DNA of 64,000 bases from Pseudomonas fluorescens (GCF_018614775.1 NZ_JAGGOF010000052.1:32631-96630), one strand, 5' to 3'; positions 1 to 10,150 are shown, counted from the stretch's first letter. The notes: generated by a model not told the origin, from the sequence alone. A program made the numbers and translations.

Positions 1-132
1 GTCCTGCTCCTTGATCAGGGCCAGCACGTCCAGCACCATCAGGTCCTTACCGCCGGTATCGACCTGGAAATCCTGCATGAACGGCGCGGCGTCCTGATCA
101 GGGTTGTAGCGATAAACACTGACTTGCAACAT
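1..132 (-). CDS. sdhB: Succinate dehydrogenase iron-sulfur subunit, N-terminal part (cut by window edge)
   Basis: The first 44 codons of SdhB are present, beginning MLQVSVYRYNPDQDAAP; the rest lies beyond the left edge. SdhB carries the iron-sulfur clusters that pass electrons from SdhA flavin to the membrane quinone site of complex II. None of the cluster-binding cysteines falls in the visible part. It follows sdhA by 11 bases on the same strand, so it is the last visible gene of sdhCDAB. Confidence 0.93.
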   Translation of the reverse strand, partial: MLQVSVYRYNPDQDAAPFMQDFQVDTGGKDLMVLDVLALIKEQD

Positions 133-143
133 GGCAGCCACCC

Positions 144-1916
144 TTAATAAGTCCGAATCTTGGGTTCAAAGGTAGGGACAGTCTTCGGCGAGAAGTTCAC
201 GGCACGCTTGCTGACGCGCTTTTCACCCGGGAAGTACAGGGTGTGACACAGCCAGTTTTCGTCGTCGCGATCTTCATAGTCTTCGCGGGCATGGGCGCCA
301 CGGGACTCTTTACGCACTTCGGCCGCGATGGCAGTGGCTTCGGCCACTTCCAGCAGGTTCTGCAATTCCAGCGCTTCGATACGGGCAGTGTTGAACGCCT
401 GCGACTTATCGTTGATCTTCACGTTGGCAATTCGTTCACGCAGTTCTGCCAGCTGGGCAATACCCTTCTGCATGTACTCGCCGGTACGGAACACACCGAA
501 GTAGTTCTGCATGCAGCTTTGCAGCTCGCGACGCAGGGTTGCCACGTCTTCGCCATCGGTGCGCGCGTTCAGCGCGGACAGACGGGCCAGGGCCGCGTTG
601 ATGTCGGCGTCGGTGGCATCGTCGTATTCGATGCCGTCGCTCAGCGCCTTTTCCAGGTGCAGGCCAGCGGCACGACCGAAGACCACCAGGTCGAGCAGCG
701 AGTTGCCGCCCAGGCGGTTGGCACCGTGGACCGATACGCACGCCACTTCACCCACTGCGAACAGGCCAGGGATGATCTGGTCGACGCCTTCGGCGTTCTG
801 GGTGATCGCCTGGCCGTGAATGTTGGTGGCAACGCCGCCCATCATATAGTGGCAGGTTGGAACCACTGGCACGGGCGCGACGACCGGGTCGACGTGAGCG
901 AATGTCTTGGACAGTTCGCAGATGCCTGGCAGGCGGCTGTGCAGCACTTCCTCGCCGAGGTGGTCGAGCTTGAGCAGCACGTGGTCGCCATTCGGACCGC
1001 AACCGTTGCCGGCGATGATTTCCTTCACCATCGAACGGGCAACCACGTCACGACCGGCAAGGTCCTTGGCGTTCGGAGCATAACGCTCCATGAAACGCTC
1101 GCCGTGCTTGTTGATCAGGTAGCCGCCTTCACCACGGCAGCCTTCGGTGACCAGTACACCGGCGCCGGCGATGCCGGTCGGGTGGAACTGCCACATTTCG
1201 ATGTCTTGCACCGGCACGCCAGCACGCAGGGCCATGCCGACGCCGTCACCGGTGTTGATCAGGGCGTTGGTGGTGGACGCATAGATACGGCCTGCACCGC
1301 CGGTCGCCAGCACGGTGGCCTTGGCGCGGATGTAGGTGGTTTCGCCGGTTTCGATGCAGATCGCGATCACGCCGACGAAGGCGCCGTCCTGGTTCTTCAC
1401 CAGGTCAACGGCGTAGTACTCGTTCAGGAACGTGGTGCCGGCTTTCAGGTTGCCCTGATAAAGGGTGTGCAGCAGGGCGTGACCGGTACGGTCGGACGCC
1501 GCGCAGGTACGCGCCGCCTGGCCGCCCTTGCCGTAGTCCTTGGACTGGCCACCGAACGGACGCTGGTAGATACGGCCGGTTTCGGTACGGGAGAACGGCA
1601 GGCCCATGTGGTCCAGCTCGAACACCGCGGCAGGGCCTTCCTGACACATGTATTCGATCGCGTCCTGGTCACCGATGTAGTCGGAACCCTTGACGGTATC
1701 GTACATGTGCCAGCGCCAGTCATCGTTCGGGTCGGCCGAAGCGATGGCGCAGGTGATGCCACCCTGGGCGGAAACCGTGTGCGAGCGGGTCGGGAAAACC
1801 TTGGTGATCACGGCAGTCTTGTGACCGCCCTGCGCCAGTTGCAGCGCTGCGCGCATGCCGGCACCGCCACCACCAATGATGATGGCGTCGAAAGAAATCG
1901 TAGGAATGTTAGCCAT
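144..1916 (-). CDS. sdhA: Succinate dehydrogenase flavoprotein subunit
   Basis: This 590-aa protein oxidises succinate to fumarate on the cytoplasmic face of complex II. The N-terminal dinucleotide fold [13 protein letters not shown] is at about residues 12-24, and HTVSAQGG at about residue 46 carries the histidine that binds FAD covalently. The substrate-site segments RFMERYAP and GRDVVARS and the late motif [13 protein letters not shown] are all present. The length is normal for the family. The gene sits between sdhD (3 bases upstream) and sdhB (11 bases downstream), consistent with one transcript. No oddities were seen. Confidence 0.98.
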   Translation of the reverse strand: MANIPTISFDAIIIGGGGAGMRAALQLAQGGHKTAVITKVFPTRSHTVSAQGGITCAIASADPNDDWRWHMYDTVKGSDYIGDQDAIEYMCQEGPAAVFELDHMGLPFSRTETGRIYQRPFGGQSKDYGKGGQAARTCAASDRTGHALLHTLYQGNLKAGTTFLNEYYAVDLVKNQDGAFVGVIAICIETGETTYIRAKATVLATGGAGRIYASTTNALINTGDGVGMALRAGVPVQDIEMWQFHPTGIAGAGVLVTEGCRGEGGYLINKHGERFMERYAPNAKDLAGRDVVARSMVKEIIAGNGCGPNGDHVLLKLDHLGEEVLHSRLPGICELSKTFAHVDPVVAPVPVVPTCHYMMGGVATNIHGQAITQNAEGVDQIIPGLFAVGEVACVSVHGANRLGGNSLLDLVVFGRAAGLHLEKALSDGIEYDDATDADINAALARLSALNARTDGEDVATLRRELQSCMQNYFGVFRTGEYMQKGIAQLAELRERIANVKINDKSQAFNTARIEALELQNLLEVAEATAIAAEVRKESRGAHAREDYEDRDDENWLCHTLYFPGEKRVSKRAVNFSPKTVPTFEPKIRTY

Positions 1917-1919
1917 GAA

Positions 1920-2288
1920 TCAGATACCCCAAAGAATCTGCACACCCCAGACGAAGTACGCGAACATCGCGACGCCGCATACCGCCTGGAAAAGGAAACG
2001 TATGGCAGTCGCCGACTTGCCGAACGCCATCTGCGTCAGGTAGTCGGTGGCGATGGTCCACATGCCGACCCAGGCGTGGGCGCCCAATGCGACAAGTGCC
2101 AGCAGACTGAAGATACGCATCCAGTTGTTTGCGAACAGTTCATGCCATTGGGCATAGCCAAGGCCAGGGTTTGCGACGACATATCCGATCAGGAAAATGA
2201 AGTAAGCCGCGAGAACGACCGCAGACACACGCTGCGCCATCCAGTCATACAGGCCCGAACGCGAAAGGTTCGTGACGTTGGTTACCAT
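1920..2288 (-). CDS. sdhD: Succinate dehydrogenase membrane anchor subunit
   Basis: A 122-aa membrane protein with three hydrophobic segments (about residues 20-40, 57-78 and 95-118). Together with SdhC it forms the cytochrome b556 anchor and the quinone site of complex II. The N-terminal part, with NLSRSGLYDWMAQRVSAVVL, is typical of proteobacterial SdhD. Its start codon overlaps the 3' end of sdhC by 7 bases, which suggests translational coupling. sdhA follows after 3 bases. Confidence 0.96.
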   Translation of the reverse strand: MVTNVTNLSRSGLYDWMAQRVSAVVLAAYFIFLIGYVVANPGLGYAQWHELFANNWMRIFSLLALVALGAHAWVGMWTIATDYLTQMAFGKSATAIRFLFQAVCGVAMFAYFVWGVQILWGI

Positions 2289-2656
2289 ATCCAGACTCCT
2301 GCCAGAACGATCAGCACCGCAGACACGGCGATAATGATTTTCGAGCCCAGCTTGCCGCCTTCCAGCGTTTCACCGATGCCCATGTCCATGATCAAGTGGC
2401 GCACACCGGCGACCAGGTGATACAGCAAGGCGGACAGGATGCCCCAAATCACTAGCTTGGCTAGCGGACTGGTCAGACACGCTTTCACCTGACCGAAGCC
2501 TTCTTCCGAGTCGAGCGACTTGTCCAATGCGTAAAGCATGATGGCCAGGCTGACGAAGAGAATGACACCGGAGATTCGGTGAAGAATGGACGTGTAAGCA
2601 GTGACTGGGAGTTTGATGGTCCTTAGGTCTAGGTTTACAGGTCGTTGGCTTTTCAC
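2282..2656 (-). CDS. sdhC: Succinate dehydrogenase cytochrome b556 subunit
   Basis: SdhC is the larger membrane anchor of complex II, with three membrane spans and the signature HRISGVILF near residue 20. The conserved HLVAGVRHLIMD segment holds the haem-ligand histidine region. I place the start at the GTG that gives VKSQRPVNLDLRT (124 aa), matching the usual family N-terminus. The open frame extends 11 codons further upstream, but that extension looks like leader sequence. It is the first gene of the sdhCDAB operon, with a good sigma-70 promoter about 140 bases upstream. Confidence 0.94.
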   Translation of the reverse strand: MKSQRPVNLDLRTIKLPVTAYTSILHRISGVILFVSLAIMLYALDKSLDSEEGFGQVKACLTSPLAKLVIWGILSALLYHLVAGVRHLIMDMGIGETLEGGKLGSKIIIAVSAVLIVLAGVWIW

Positions 2657-2792
2657 GGCTTTTTTTTCACACTGAAGAGCCCCTAACAATCAGGGCAAAA
2701 TTGTTGCGGCGCGCACTGGTCAGGTACTCACCACCCAGGGAGTGACGACCCCCAAGAAAACAGGCCCAAAAGCCCCTGGCGGTCGGTGGCCG

Positions 2793-2821
2793 AGTATAGA
2801 CAGTTAGGCTACTAATGACAA
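2793..2821 (-). promoter_or_regulatory. Sigma-70-type promoter for sdhCDAB
   Basis: Read on the minus strand, TTGTCA is followed by a 17-base spacer and TATACT, a near-consensus -35/-10 pair. It points at sdhC and would give a leader of roughly 130 bases. It was identified by eye only. Confidence 0.6.
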
Positions 2822-2934
2822 CGCGTTCACCTTCCCTGATAGCGCATTGCACATACTGGAGAAAAGGCGTAAACGGCAGGCAATTTCGCGGAAAAAGTCC
2901 GGTTAAAGCCTTCTGGAGCAAGACTTTAGGCAAA

Positions 2935-2962
2935 TTGACTTTCGGATTTATCTCACTATAGT
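2935..2962 (+). promoter_or_regulatory. Sigma-70-type promoter for gltA
   Basis: TTGACT, a 16-base spacer and TATAGT lie about 60 bases upstream of the gltA start, which also has a full AGGAGG ribosome site at 3011-3016. The 364-base gap between sdhC and gltA therefore holds two divergent promoters for TCA-cycle genes. Confidence 0.6.
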
Positions 2963-3020
2963 GGTGCGGGCCCTGCGTGGGGGGTCTGTCTGATGATTCC
3001 AAGCATTAATAGGAGGCCAC

Positions 3021-4310
3021 ATGGCTGACAAAAAAGCGCAGTTGATCATCGAGGGCGCAGCCCCCGTCGAGCTGCCCATTTTAACCGGCACCGTTGGTCC
3101 CGATGTAATCGACGTACGGGGCCTGACGGCCACGGGCCGTTTCACCTTTGACCCAGGTTTCATGTCGACCGCCTCGTGCGAGTCGAAAATCACCTATATC
3201 GACGGCGACAACGGCATCCTGCTGCACCGCGGCTACCCGATCGAGCAACTGGCTGAAAAATCGGACTACCTGGAAACCTGCTACCTGCTGCTCAACGGCG
3301 AGCTGCCAACCGCAGAGCAAAAGGCCCAGTTCGTCAGCACCGTGAAGAACCACACCATGGTTCACGAGCAGTTGAAGACCTTCTTCAACGGCTTCCGTCG
3401 CGATGCCCACCCGATGGCCGTCATGTGCGGCGTTGTCGGTGCCCTCTCGGCCTTCTACCACGACTCCCTGGACATCAATAACCCCCAGCATCGCGAAATC
3501 TCCGCGATCCGCCTGGTGGCGAAGATGCCGACCCTGGCAGCCATGGTCTACAAGTACTCCATGGGCCAGCCCATGATGTACCCGCGCAACGACCTGACCT
3601 ATGCAGAGAACTTCCTGCATATGATGTTCAACACGCCGTGCGAGATCAAACCGATCAGCCCGGTGCTCGCCAAGGCCATGGACCGGATCTTCATCCTCCA
3701 TGCCGACCACGAGCAGAACGCCTCCACGTCCACCGTGCGCCTGGCCGGCTCGTCGGGTGCCAACCCGTTCGCCTGCATCGCCGCCGGTATCGCCGCGCTC
3801 TGGGGCCCTGCCCACGGCGGTGCCAACGAAGCGGTATTGACCATGCTCGATGAAATCGGCGATGTCTCGAACATCGACAAGTTCATCGCCAAGGCCAAGG
3901 ACAAGAACGATCCGTTCAAGCTGATGGGCTTCGGTCACCGGGTCTACAAGAACCGCGACCCGCGCGCCACCGTCATGAAGCAGACCTGCGACGAAGTGCT
4001 CAAGGAACTGGGGATCAAGAACGATCCGCAACTCGAACTGGCCATGCGCCTGGAAGAGATAGCCCTGACCGACCCGTACTTCATCGAGCGCTCGCTGTAC
4101 CCCAACGTCGACTTCTACTCGGGGATCATCCTCAAGGCGATCGGCATTCCAACCAGCATGTTCACCGTGATCTTCGCCCTGGCGCGGACCGTCGGCTGGA
4201 TCTCCCACTGGAAGGAAATGCTCTCCAGCCCGTACAAGATCGGCCGTCCGCGCCAGTTGTACACCGGCTACGAGTCGCGCGACATTACCGAGCTGCAAGA
4301 CCGCAGGTAA
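3021..4310 (+). CDS. gltA: Citrate synthase, type I (hexameric)
   Basis: This 429-aa enzyme condenses oxaloacetate with acetyl-CoA to make citrate. The catalytic set is visible: His in [10 protein letters not shown] (about residue 229), His306 in [14 protein letters not shown], and Asp364 in PNVDFYSG. Length and N-terminal extension fit the Gram-negative type I enzymes, which are typically NADH-inhibited. The ATG has an AGGAGG site four bases upstream. The gene is monocistronic, with its own terminator, and diverges from sdhCDAB. Confidence 0.98.
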   Translation: MADKKAQLIIEGAAPVELPILTGTVGPDVIDVRGLTATGRFTFDPGFMSTASCESKITYIDGDNGILLHRGYPIEQLAEKSDYLETCYLLLNGELPTAEQKAQFVSTVKNHTMVHEQLKTFFNGFRRDAHPMAVMCGVVGALSAFYHDSLDINNPQHREISAIRLVAKMPTLAAMVYKYSMGQPMMYPRNDLTYAENFLHMMFNTPCEIKPISPVLAKAMDRIFILHADHEQNASTSTVRLAGSSGANPFACIAAGIAALWGPAHGGANEAVLTMLDEIGDVSNIDKFIAKAKDKNDPFKLMGFGHRVYKNRDPRATVMKQTCDEVLKELGIKNDPQLELAMRLEEIALTDPYFIERSLYPNVDFYSGIILKAIGIPTSMFTVIFALARTVGWISHWKEMLSSPYKIGRPRQLYTGYESRDITELQDRR

Positions 4311-4343
4311 GACCTGCCTTGCGATAGGTTCCAAGCTGCACCG

Positions 4344-4386
4344 AAACGGCCCCTGCTTCCTTGACGAGAGCGGGGGCCGTTTTGTT
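4344..4386 (+). terminator. Rho-independent terminator of gltA
   Basis: The arms ACGGCCCCTGC and GCGGGGGCCGT enclose a loop of about 13 bases and are followed by TTTTGTTT. It begins 33 bases after the gltA stop. Confidence 0.85.
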
Positions 4387-4459
4387 TGCGGCCTTCTTGG
4401 CCTGTGGTGGCAGGCCTGCTCGCGATGACGCCAGTTCTGATCACCCTTAACCAAGACAC

Positions 4460-4493
4460 AAAAAAATACCCCAGCCTCTCGACCGGGGTATTT
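4460..4493 (-). terminator. Rho-independent terminator of actP
   Basis: On the minus strand the hairpin AAATACCCC / GGGGTATTT is followed by a T-run, downstream of the actP stop at 4551. With the gltA terminator it separates two converging transcripts. Confidence 0.75.
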
Positions 4494-4550
4494 CCTTATG
4501 CAGCACCGCTTCCAACTTGCAGCTTGAAGCTCGCAGCTCCTCACTGCCTT

Positions 4551-6209
4551 TTAGTGATTCACCGCCCCACTCGCCCCCAAACCAGTCTGCGACCGCACGA
4601 ACTGCGGGAAGAACAGCGCCCGCTCGTTGGCGGCTTCAGCCGACTTGTCCGTGATGGAGAAGAACCAGATGCCGACGAAGGCAATGGCCATGGAGAACAG
4701 CGCTGGGTATTCATACGGGTAGATCGGCTTCTCGTGCCCCATGATCTGTACCCAGATGGTCGGGCCCAGGATCATCAGTCCTACCGCACTGACCAGGCCC
4801 AGCCAGCCGCCGATCATGGCGCCGCGGGTGGTCAGCTTCTTCCAGTACATCGAAAGCAGCAGGACCGGGAAGTTGCAGCTCGCTGCGATGGAGAACGCCA
4901 GGCCCACCATGAACGCGATGTTCTGCTTCTCGAACAGGATACCCAGGCCGATCGCCAGCACCGCCAGGGCGATGGTGGTGATTTTCGAGACGCGGATCTC
5001 GTCCTTCTCGTTGGCCTTGCCTTTCTTGATCACGCTGGCGTACAGATCATGGGACACCGCCGAAGCACCCGCCAGGGTCAAGCCGGCCACGACTGCCAGA
5101 ATGGTAGCGAAGGCCACCGCCGAGATGAAGCCGAGGAAAACACTGCCGCCCACTGCATTGGCCAGGTGCACCGCCGCCATGTTGTTACCACCCAGCAAGG
5201 CACCTGCCGCGTCCTTGAAGGCCGGGTTGGTGCTGACCAGCAGGATCGCGCCGAAGCCGATGATGAAGGTCAGGATGTAGAAGTAACCGATGAAGCCAGT
5301 GGCATACAGCACGCTCTTGCGGGCTTCCTTGGCGTCACTCACGGTGAAGAAGCGCATCAGGATGTGTGGCAGGCCAGCGGTACCGAACATCAGCGCCAGG
5401 CCGAGGGAGAAGGCCGAAATCGGATCCTTCACCAGGCCGCCAGGACTCATGATCGCCTCACCTTTAGGGTGGACCTTGACCGCTTCGGCAAACAACATGT
5501 TGAAGTCGAAGTTGACGTGTTTCATGACCATCAGTGCCATGAACGAAGCACCCGACAGCAACAGCACCGCCTTGATGATCTGCACCCAGGTGGTGGCCAG
5601 CATGCCGCCGAACAACACGTAGAGGCACATGAGGATGCCGACCAGCACCACCGCAACGTGGTAATCCAGGCCGAACAGCAACTGGATCAGCTTGCCGGCA
5701 CCGACCATCTGCGCGATCAGGTAGAACGCTACCACTACCAGCGAGCCGCTGGCGGACAAGATACGGATCTGCGTTTGCCCGAGGCGATAGGACGCCACGT
5801 CGGCAAAGGTGTATTTACCCAGGTTACGCAGGCGCTCGGCGATCAGGAACAGAATGATCGGCCAGCCGACCAGGAAGCCGATCGAGTAGATCAGGCCGTC
5901 GTAGCCGGAGGCGAACACCAGCGCGGAAATCCCCAGGAAAGAGGCTGCCGACATGTAGTCGCCGGCAATGGCCAGGCCGTTCTGGAAACCGGTAATCCGG
6001 CCACCGGCTGCATAGTAGTCGCTGGCCGACTTGCTGCGCTTGGAAGCCCAGTAAGTAATGCACAGGGTCAGGCCGACAAATGCCACGAACATGATGATGG
6101 CGGCGACGTTGAGGGGTTGCTTCTGCACGGCACCGGTCAAGGCTTCCGCCGCCCAGGCGCCCGGGGCGAATGCTGCGATGCTCAAAAGAGCCAGTAGACG
6201 CCGGATCAT
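4551..6209 (-). CDS. actP: Cation/acetate symporter of the sodium:solute symporter family
   Basis: A 552-aa inner-membrane protein with about 13 hydrophobic segments after a signal-like N-terminus ([20 protein letters not shown]). SSS-family features include [20 protein letters not shown] and [11 protein letters not shown]. ActP takes up acetate and other short monocarboxylates. I chose the ATG at 6209 because the longer open frame reads through the upstream gene in another frame. It overlaps the DUF485 gene by 4 bases (ATGA), the classic yjcH-actP arrangement. The natural substrate was not tested. Confidence 0.93.
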   Translation of the reverse strand: MIRRLLALLSIAAFAPGAWAAEALTGAVQKQPLNVAAIIMFVAFVGLTLCITYWASKRSKSASDYYAAGGRITGFQNGLAIAGDYMSAASFLGISALVFASGYDGLIYSIGFLVGWPIILFLIAERLRNLGKYTFADVASYRLGQTQIRILSASGSLVVVAFYLIAQMVGAGKLIQLLFGLDYHVAVVLVGILMCLYVLFGGMLATTWVQIIKAVLLLSGASFMALMVMKHVNFDFNMLFAEAVKVHPKGEAIMSPGGLVKDPISAFSLGLALMFGTAGLPHILMRFFTVSDAKEARKSVLYATGFIGYFYILTFIIGFGAILLVSTNPAFKDAAGALLGGNNMAAVHLANAVGGSVFLGFISAVAFATILAVVAGLTLAGASAVSHDLYASVIKKGKANEKDEIRVSKITTIALAVLAIGLGILFEKQNIAFMVGLAFSIAASCNFPVLLLSMYWKKLTTRGAMIGGWLGLVSAVGLMILGPTIWVQIMGHEKPIYPYEYPALFSMAIAFVGIWFFSITDKSAEAANERALFFPQFVRSQTGLGASGAVNH

Positions 6210-6517
6210 TGCTGAGCCTCCTTGAGAATCGCATTGTTCAGGTCGTCGAACTCGCCATTGGCGCGTCGCACGTAGATAGCGGTCAGAATGAAGGCCGAGA
6301 GAATCAGGCCGACACCAATGGGAATGCCCCAGGTGATCGTCAAGTCGGGCGAGATCCTGGCCCCGAGAACGTGTGGCCCGTAGGCGATCAGAAGAATGAA
6401 ACCGGAGTACAGCCCTAGCATGATCGCCGAAAGAATCCAGGCGAACCTTTCCCTTTTTCTCACCAGCTCCTTGAAGCGCGGGCTGTTTTGAATCGAGAGG
6501 TAAATGCTGTCGTTCAT
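6206..6517 (-). CDS. yjcH: DUF485 (YjcH-type) small membrane protein
   Basis: A 103-aa protein with two hydrophobic segments (about residues 27-48 and 62-85). DUF485 proteins are almost always encoded directly upstream of actP-type symporters and are thought to assist them; the mechanism is not established. The stop overlaps the actP start by 4 bases, so the two are probably translated together. Confidence 0.92.
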   Translation of the reverse strand: MNDSIYLSIQNSPRFKELVRKRERFAWILSAIMLGLYSGFILLIAYGPHVLGARISPDLTITWGIPIGVGLILSAFILTAIYVRRANGEFDDLNNAILKEAQQ

Positions 6518-6648
6518 TGTTTTTATCCTCGCAGCACAATTTAAGTTGGAACGACCCTACTCTATGCGGCTCAAGGCCAGGTTCCAGACGACCTTAGTAT
6601 TAGAACGACATGACGGTTTTGCCAGTTTTCAGCCATTTTTCTCAATCG

Positions 6649-6746
6649 CCCCTGTGGGAGCGAGCCTGCTCGCGATTGCGACCGCACATTCAATATAGAT
6701 GCAAGCAGACATACCGCCATCGCGAGCAGGCTCGCTCCCACAGGGG
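6649..6746. repeat. REPIN (inverted pair of REP sequences), GAGCCTGCTCGCGAT class
   Basis: Two copies of the REP core face each other with the GTGGGAG ends outside, about 40 bases apart. It lies upstream of the yjcH-actP operon and downstream of betX. Confidence 0.9.
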
Positions 6747-6775
6747 ATTTTCATAGGGCTGGAAATTGCAGGTAC

Positions 6776-6811
6776 AAAAAAACCGCATGACCCGTAGGCA
6801 TGCGGTTTTTT
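6776..6811 (-). terminator. Terminator of the betaine-binding protein gene
   Basis: Hairpin arms AACCGCATG and CATGCGGTT are flanked by an A-run and a T-run, so it can work in both directions. It lies just after the stop at 6833 read on the minus strand. Confidence 0.85.
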
Positions 6812-6832
6812 ACAGCAGTCAAACCAGGCGGA

Positions 6833-7687
6833 TTACTTGCCGGTCCACTCCTTCACGCGGTCCGGGTGCTTGGCAACCCAATCCTTGGCTGCGGCTTCCG
6901 GCTTGGCACCTTCCTGGATCGCCAGCATGACTTCGCCGATCTCGTCTTTCGAGGACCATTGGAATTTCTTCAGGAAAGCGGCCACTTCCGGCGCCTTGGT
7001 ATCCAGTTCCTTGCTGCCGATGCTGTTCACGGTTTCAGCCGCGCCGTAGACGCCTTTCGGGTCTTCCAGGAAGCGCAGTTTCCACTTGGCGAACATCCAG
7101 TGCGGCACCCAGCCGGTCACAGCGATGGATTCGTTCTTCTTCTCGGCACGGGTCAGCTCGGCGATCATGCCGGCACCGGAACTGGCCTTGAGTTGATAAC
7201 CAGTCAGGTCGTAGTCCTTGATCGCCTGCTCGGTCTTGAGCATCACGCCTGAACCGGCGTCGATACCGACGATGCGCTTCTTGAAGGAGTCGTCGGTCTT
7301 CAGATCCTCGAGGGACTTGGCCTTGACGTACTCCGGCACGATCAGGCCGATCTTGGCGTCTTTGAAGTTGGGGCCATAATCGACCACCTGGTCCTTGTTC
7401 TTGGTCCAGTAGTCGCCATGGGTCACCGGCAGCCAGGCCGAGAGCATCGCGTCGAGCTTGCCGGTGGCCACGCCTTGCCACATGATCCCGGTCGCCACGG
7501 CTTGCAGCTTCACGTCGTAGCCCAGCTTCTGCTTGATGACCTCGGCCGCGACGTGAGTGGTCGCGACGCTGTCGGACCAACCGTCTACGTAACCGATGCT
7601 CAGCGTTTTGGTTTCGGCACTGGCCAGTGTGGAGCTGATCGCCAGTACCAGTGCGGCACCTGCGCCCAAGAGTCGTCGCATCTTCAT
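6833..7687 (-). CDS. betX: Orphan glycine betaine-type ABC substrate-binding protein
   Basis: A 284-aa periplasmic protein of the OpuAC family with a signal peptide ending near ASA-ET (about residue 24). Quaternary-amine ligand segments such as GWSDSVATTHVAAE and SAWLPVTHGDYW are visible. No permease or ATPase gene is adjacent, so it is an orphan binding protein. In P. aeruginosa, from memory, an orphan betaine protein named BetX sits beside the DUF485/actP pair and docks on the Cbc transporter. The symbol rests on that context. A second ATG two codons in is an equally good start. Confidence 0.8.
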   Translation of the reverse strand: MKMRRLLGAGAALVLAISSTLASAETKTLSIGYVDGWSDSVATTHVAAEVIKQKLGYDVKLQAVATGIMWQGVATGKLDAMLSAWLPVTHGDYWTKNKDQVVDYGPNFKDAKIGLIVPEYVKAKSLEDLKTDDSFKKRIVGIDAGSGVMLKTEQAIKDYDLTGYQLKASSGAGMIAELTRAEKKNESIAVTGWVPHWMFAKWKLRFLEDPKGVYGAAETVNSIGSKELDTKAPEVAAFLKKFQWSSKDEIGEVMLAIQEGAKPEAAAKDWVAKHPDRVKEWTGK

Positions 7688-8049
7688 CGTTACTTCCCCG
7701 AAAGTGCTGCGCCCGACGGATGCCGGGCGGCGTCAGCGTATAGCTATGGTCACAGCGCCCCCGTCACGCTCGCTCACCCGAACCGGTCCGAACGCCAGTG
7801 GAGTACTGACGCGTCGATCATCAACCCCTGCCGATCCGTATCCTGATCTGTCAGCGACACTGATGCGCCGAGAAACGACATCAGATCGCCAGCTGCGACA
7901 AGTAGACTTCAACTAGCCATCACCGAGGTCGAGCGTGTATCGTCCCGCTACTATTGCACCCCGTTCGCGCCCATCATGGCACTTTGCTCCGCTTCGGTGG
8001 TCATAGCCTGCGAATCTCATTCGACACCTTTCCTCTAAGGGATCCAGTC
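7688..8049. other. Intergenic region between betX and the hydrolase-mlaA pair
   Basis: These 362 bases separate divergent genes. I see no credible ORF, REP element or strong palindrome. It should hold the promoters of both flanking genes, but none stands out to the eye. Confidence 0.4.
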
Positions 8050-9348
8050 ATGCTCCGTTCCTTGCGCTTCGCTGCCCTCTTCGGCGGCCTTATTCTGAGT
8101 GCGTCCGCGCTGGCGGTAGACATTGACGCCGCCAGCTATGGCTACCCCTTGACCAATCCGTTCGAGGCGACCATTGCGACCACCCCGCCGGACCTGCGCC
8201 CGGAGTTGCCGCTGATCGAGGACATCAATCAGGCCGACCACAGCCTGACCCTGCGCCCCGAACGCCAGTTCATCCTGCCGGACAACTTCTGGCCGGTAAA
8301 AAGCCTGACCTATCGCATGGCCATCCAGGACAAACCGGCGCCGCTGATCTTCCTGATCGCCGGCACGGGCGCGCGCTATGACAGCAGTATCAACGAATAC
8401 CTCAAGCGGCTGTACTACAAGGCCGGCTACCACGTGGTGCAGCTGTCATCGCCCACCAGCTTCGACTTCATGAGTGCCGCCTCGCGCTTCGCCACCCCTG
8501 GTATCTCCAAGGAAGACGCCGAGGACATGTACCGGGTGATGCAGGCCGTGCGCGCCCAGAACCCCAAGCTGCCGGTGACCGAGTACTACCTCACCGGCTA
8601 TAGCCTGGGCGCGCTGGATGCGGCGTTCGTCGCGCATCTGGACGAAACCCGCCGCAGTTTCAACTTCAAGAAAGTGCTGTTGCTGAACCCGCCAGTGAAC
8701 CTGTACACCTCGATCAGCAACCTGGACCGACTGGTCCAGACCGAGGTCAAGGGCATCAACAGCACCACCACGTTCTATGAACTGGTGCTGAACAAGCTGA
8801 CCCGCTACTTCCAGCAGAAAGGCTACATCGACCTCAACGACGCCCTGGTCTACGACTTCCAGCAGTCCAAGCAGCACCTGACCAACGAACAGATGGCGAT
8901 GCTGATCGGCACCTCGTTCCGTTTCTCGGCGGCCGACATCGCGTTCACCTCGGACCTGATCAACCGTCGCGGCCTGATCATTGCGCCCAAGTTCCCGATT
9001 ACCGAAAGCACCAGCCTGACGCCGTTTCTCAAACGCGCACTGCAATGTGATTTCAGCTGTTACCTCACCGAGCAGGTGATCCCGATGTGGCGTGCGCGCA
9101 CCGACGGCGGCAGCCTGCTGCAACTGGTCGATCAGGTCAGCCTGTACGCGCTGAAGGATTACCTGCACGACAGCTCGAAGATTGCCGTCATGCATAACGC
9201 TGACGACGTCATCCTCGGCCCGGGCGACCTGGGTTTCCTGCGCAAGACCTTTGGCGATCGTCTGACGGTTTATCCACTGGGCGGCCACTGCGGCAACCTT
9301 AACTACCGCGTCAACAGCGACGCCATGCTGGAGTTCTTCCGTGGCTAA
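8050..9348 (+). CDS. Secreted alpha/beta-hydrolase-like protein encoded with MlaA
   Basis: A 432-aa protein with an N-terminal signal peptide (LRFAALFGGLILSASALA). It has the nucleophile-elbow-like motif GYSLGA near residue 182, the oxyanion-loop-like segment LIFLIAGTGARYDSS near residue 97 and a late His in GGHCGN, which together suggest an alpha/beta hydrolase fold. Some databases label relatives as protein kinases; no kinase motif is visible. Its stop overlaps the mlaA-like gene by 8 bases, so a role in outer-membrane lipid handling is inferred from context only. Confidence 0.75.
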   Translation: MLRSLRFAALFGGLILSASALAVDIDAASYGYPLTNPFEATIATTPPDLRPELPLIEDINQADHSLTLRPERQFILPDNFWPVKSLTYRMAIQDKPAPLIFLIAGTGARYDSSINEYLKRLYYKAGYHVVQLSSPTSFDFMSAASRFATPGISKEDAEDMYRVMQAVRAQNPKLPVTEYYLTGYSLGALDAAFVAHLDETRRSFNFKKVLLLNPPVNLYTSISNLDRLVQTEVKGINSTTTFYELVLNKLTRYFQQKGYIDLNDALVYDFQQSKQHLTNEQMAMLIGTSFRFSAADIAFTSDLINRRGLIIAPKFPITESTSLTPFLKRALQCDFSCYLTEQVIPMWRARTDGGSLLQLVDQVSLYALKDYLHDSSKIAVMHNADDVILGPGDLGFLRKTFGDRLTVYPLGGHCGNLNYRVNSDAMLEFFRG

Positions 9349-10129
9349 ATATCTCCTGCTTATCGCGGCGCTCATGAGCGCGGGCATGGCCCATGCCGAC
9401 AACAGCAAGGCCAATGCGCCTGTGGTGGAGGATTCGGACGGCTTCAAGGAGCCGTTGACCAAGCTCAAGTTCAACCCTGGGCTGGACCAGCGCGAGTTCG
9501 AGCGCTCGACCCTCAATGCCCTGAACGTGTATGACCCGCTGGAGTCCTGGAACCGTCGGGTCTACCACTTCAACTACCGCTTTGACCAATGGGTGTTCCT
9601 GCCCGTGGTCGACGGCTATCGCTACGTCACCCCGACCTTCGTGCGCACAGGGGTCAGCAACTTCTTCAACAACCTGGGCGACGTGCCCAACCTGATGAAC
9701 AGCCTGCTGCAATTCAAGGGCAAGCGTTCGATGGAAACCACGGCGCGGCTGTTGCTCAACACCACCATCGGCATCGCCGGCCTGTGGGACCCGGCCACGG
9801 CCATGGGCCTGCCGCGCCAGAGCGAAGACTTCGGCCAGACCCTGGGCTTCTACGGCGTTCCCGGCGGCGCGTACGTTGTGCTGCCGATCTTCGGCCCTTC
9901 GAACCTGCGCGACACATCGGGCCTGCTGGTGGACTACACGGCCGAATCGGCGATCAACTTCCTCAACGTCGCCGAAGTCAGCGCCAACCACCCGGAACTG
10001 TTGCTCCTGCGCGGCGTGGACAAGCGCTACCAGACCAGCTTCCGCTATGGCCAGCTGAACTCGCCGTTCGAGTACGAGAAGGTGCGCTACGTGTACACGG
10101 AGTCGCGCAAGTTGCAGATCGCCGAGTAA
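9341..10129 (+). CDS. mlaA: MlaA/VacJ-family outer-membrane lipid-asymmetry protein
   Basis: A 262-aa MlaA-family protein; the family removes misplaced phospholipids from the outer leaflet. Conserved blocks are YDPLESWNRRVYHFNYRFD (about residues 62-80), FFNNLGDVPNLMNSLLQ and LPRQSEDFGQTLGFYG. The start is GTG at 9341, inside the end of the hydrolase gene. Unlike E. coli MlaA, the signal peptide (LLLIAALMSAGMAHA-DNS) has no lipobox cysteine, so the protein is probably not a lipoprotein. The MlaFEDCB partners are not in this window. Confidence 0.88.
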   Translation: MAKYLLLIAALMSAGMAHADNSKANAPVVEDSDGFKEPLTKLKFNPGLDQREFERSTLNALNVYDPLESWNRRVYHFNYRFDQWVFLPVVDGYRYVTPTFVRTGVSNFFNNLGDVPNLMNSLLQFKGKRSMETTARLLLNTTIGIAGLWDPATAMGLPRQSEDFGQTLGFYGVPGGAYVVLPIFGPSNLRDTSGLLVDYTAESAINFLNVAEVSANHPELLLLRGVDKRYQTSFRYGQLNSPFEYEKVRYVYTESRKLQIAE

Positions 10130-10150
10130 CCCTCGGCCAGCACTAACCCA

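Noticed and set aside
243..2420. A 725-codon open frame on the plus strand
   Set aside because: It lies antisense to sdhA, sdhD and sdhC, whose products are certain, and its composition is a high-GC shadow with no known motif.
4397..4432. A possible REP between the gltA and actP terminators
   Set aside because: Only a fragment (GCCTGCTCGCGATGACGCC) is present, without the inverted partner or GTGGGAG tail; too weak to list.
3081..4544. A 487-codon open frame on the minus strand
   Set aside because: Antisense shadow of gltA running through its terminator; no domain signals.
4386..6197. A 603-codon open frame on the plus strand
   Set aside because: Antisense shadow of actP, rich in His, Gln and Arg as is usual for such frames.
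7970..7995. TGGCAC and TTGC near each other, as a sigma-54 promoter
   Set aside because: The spacing between the two boxes is far too short for a -24/-12 promoter.
8050..9348. Serine/threonine kinase annotation used for relatives of this gene
   Set aside because: No kinase glycine loop, HRD or DFG motif; the GYSLGA elbow and signal peptide point to a hydrolase fold.
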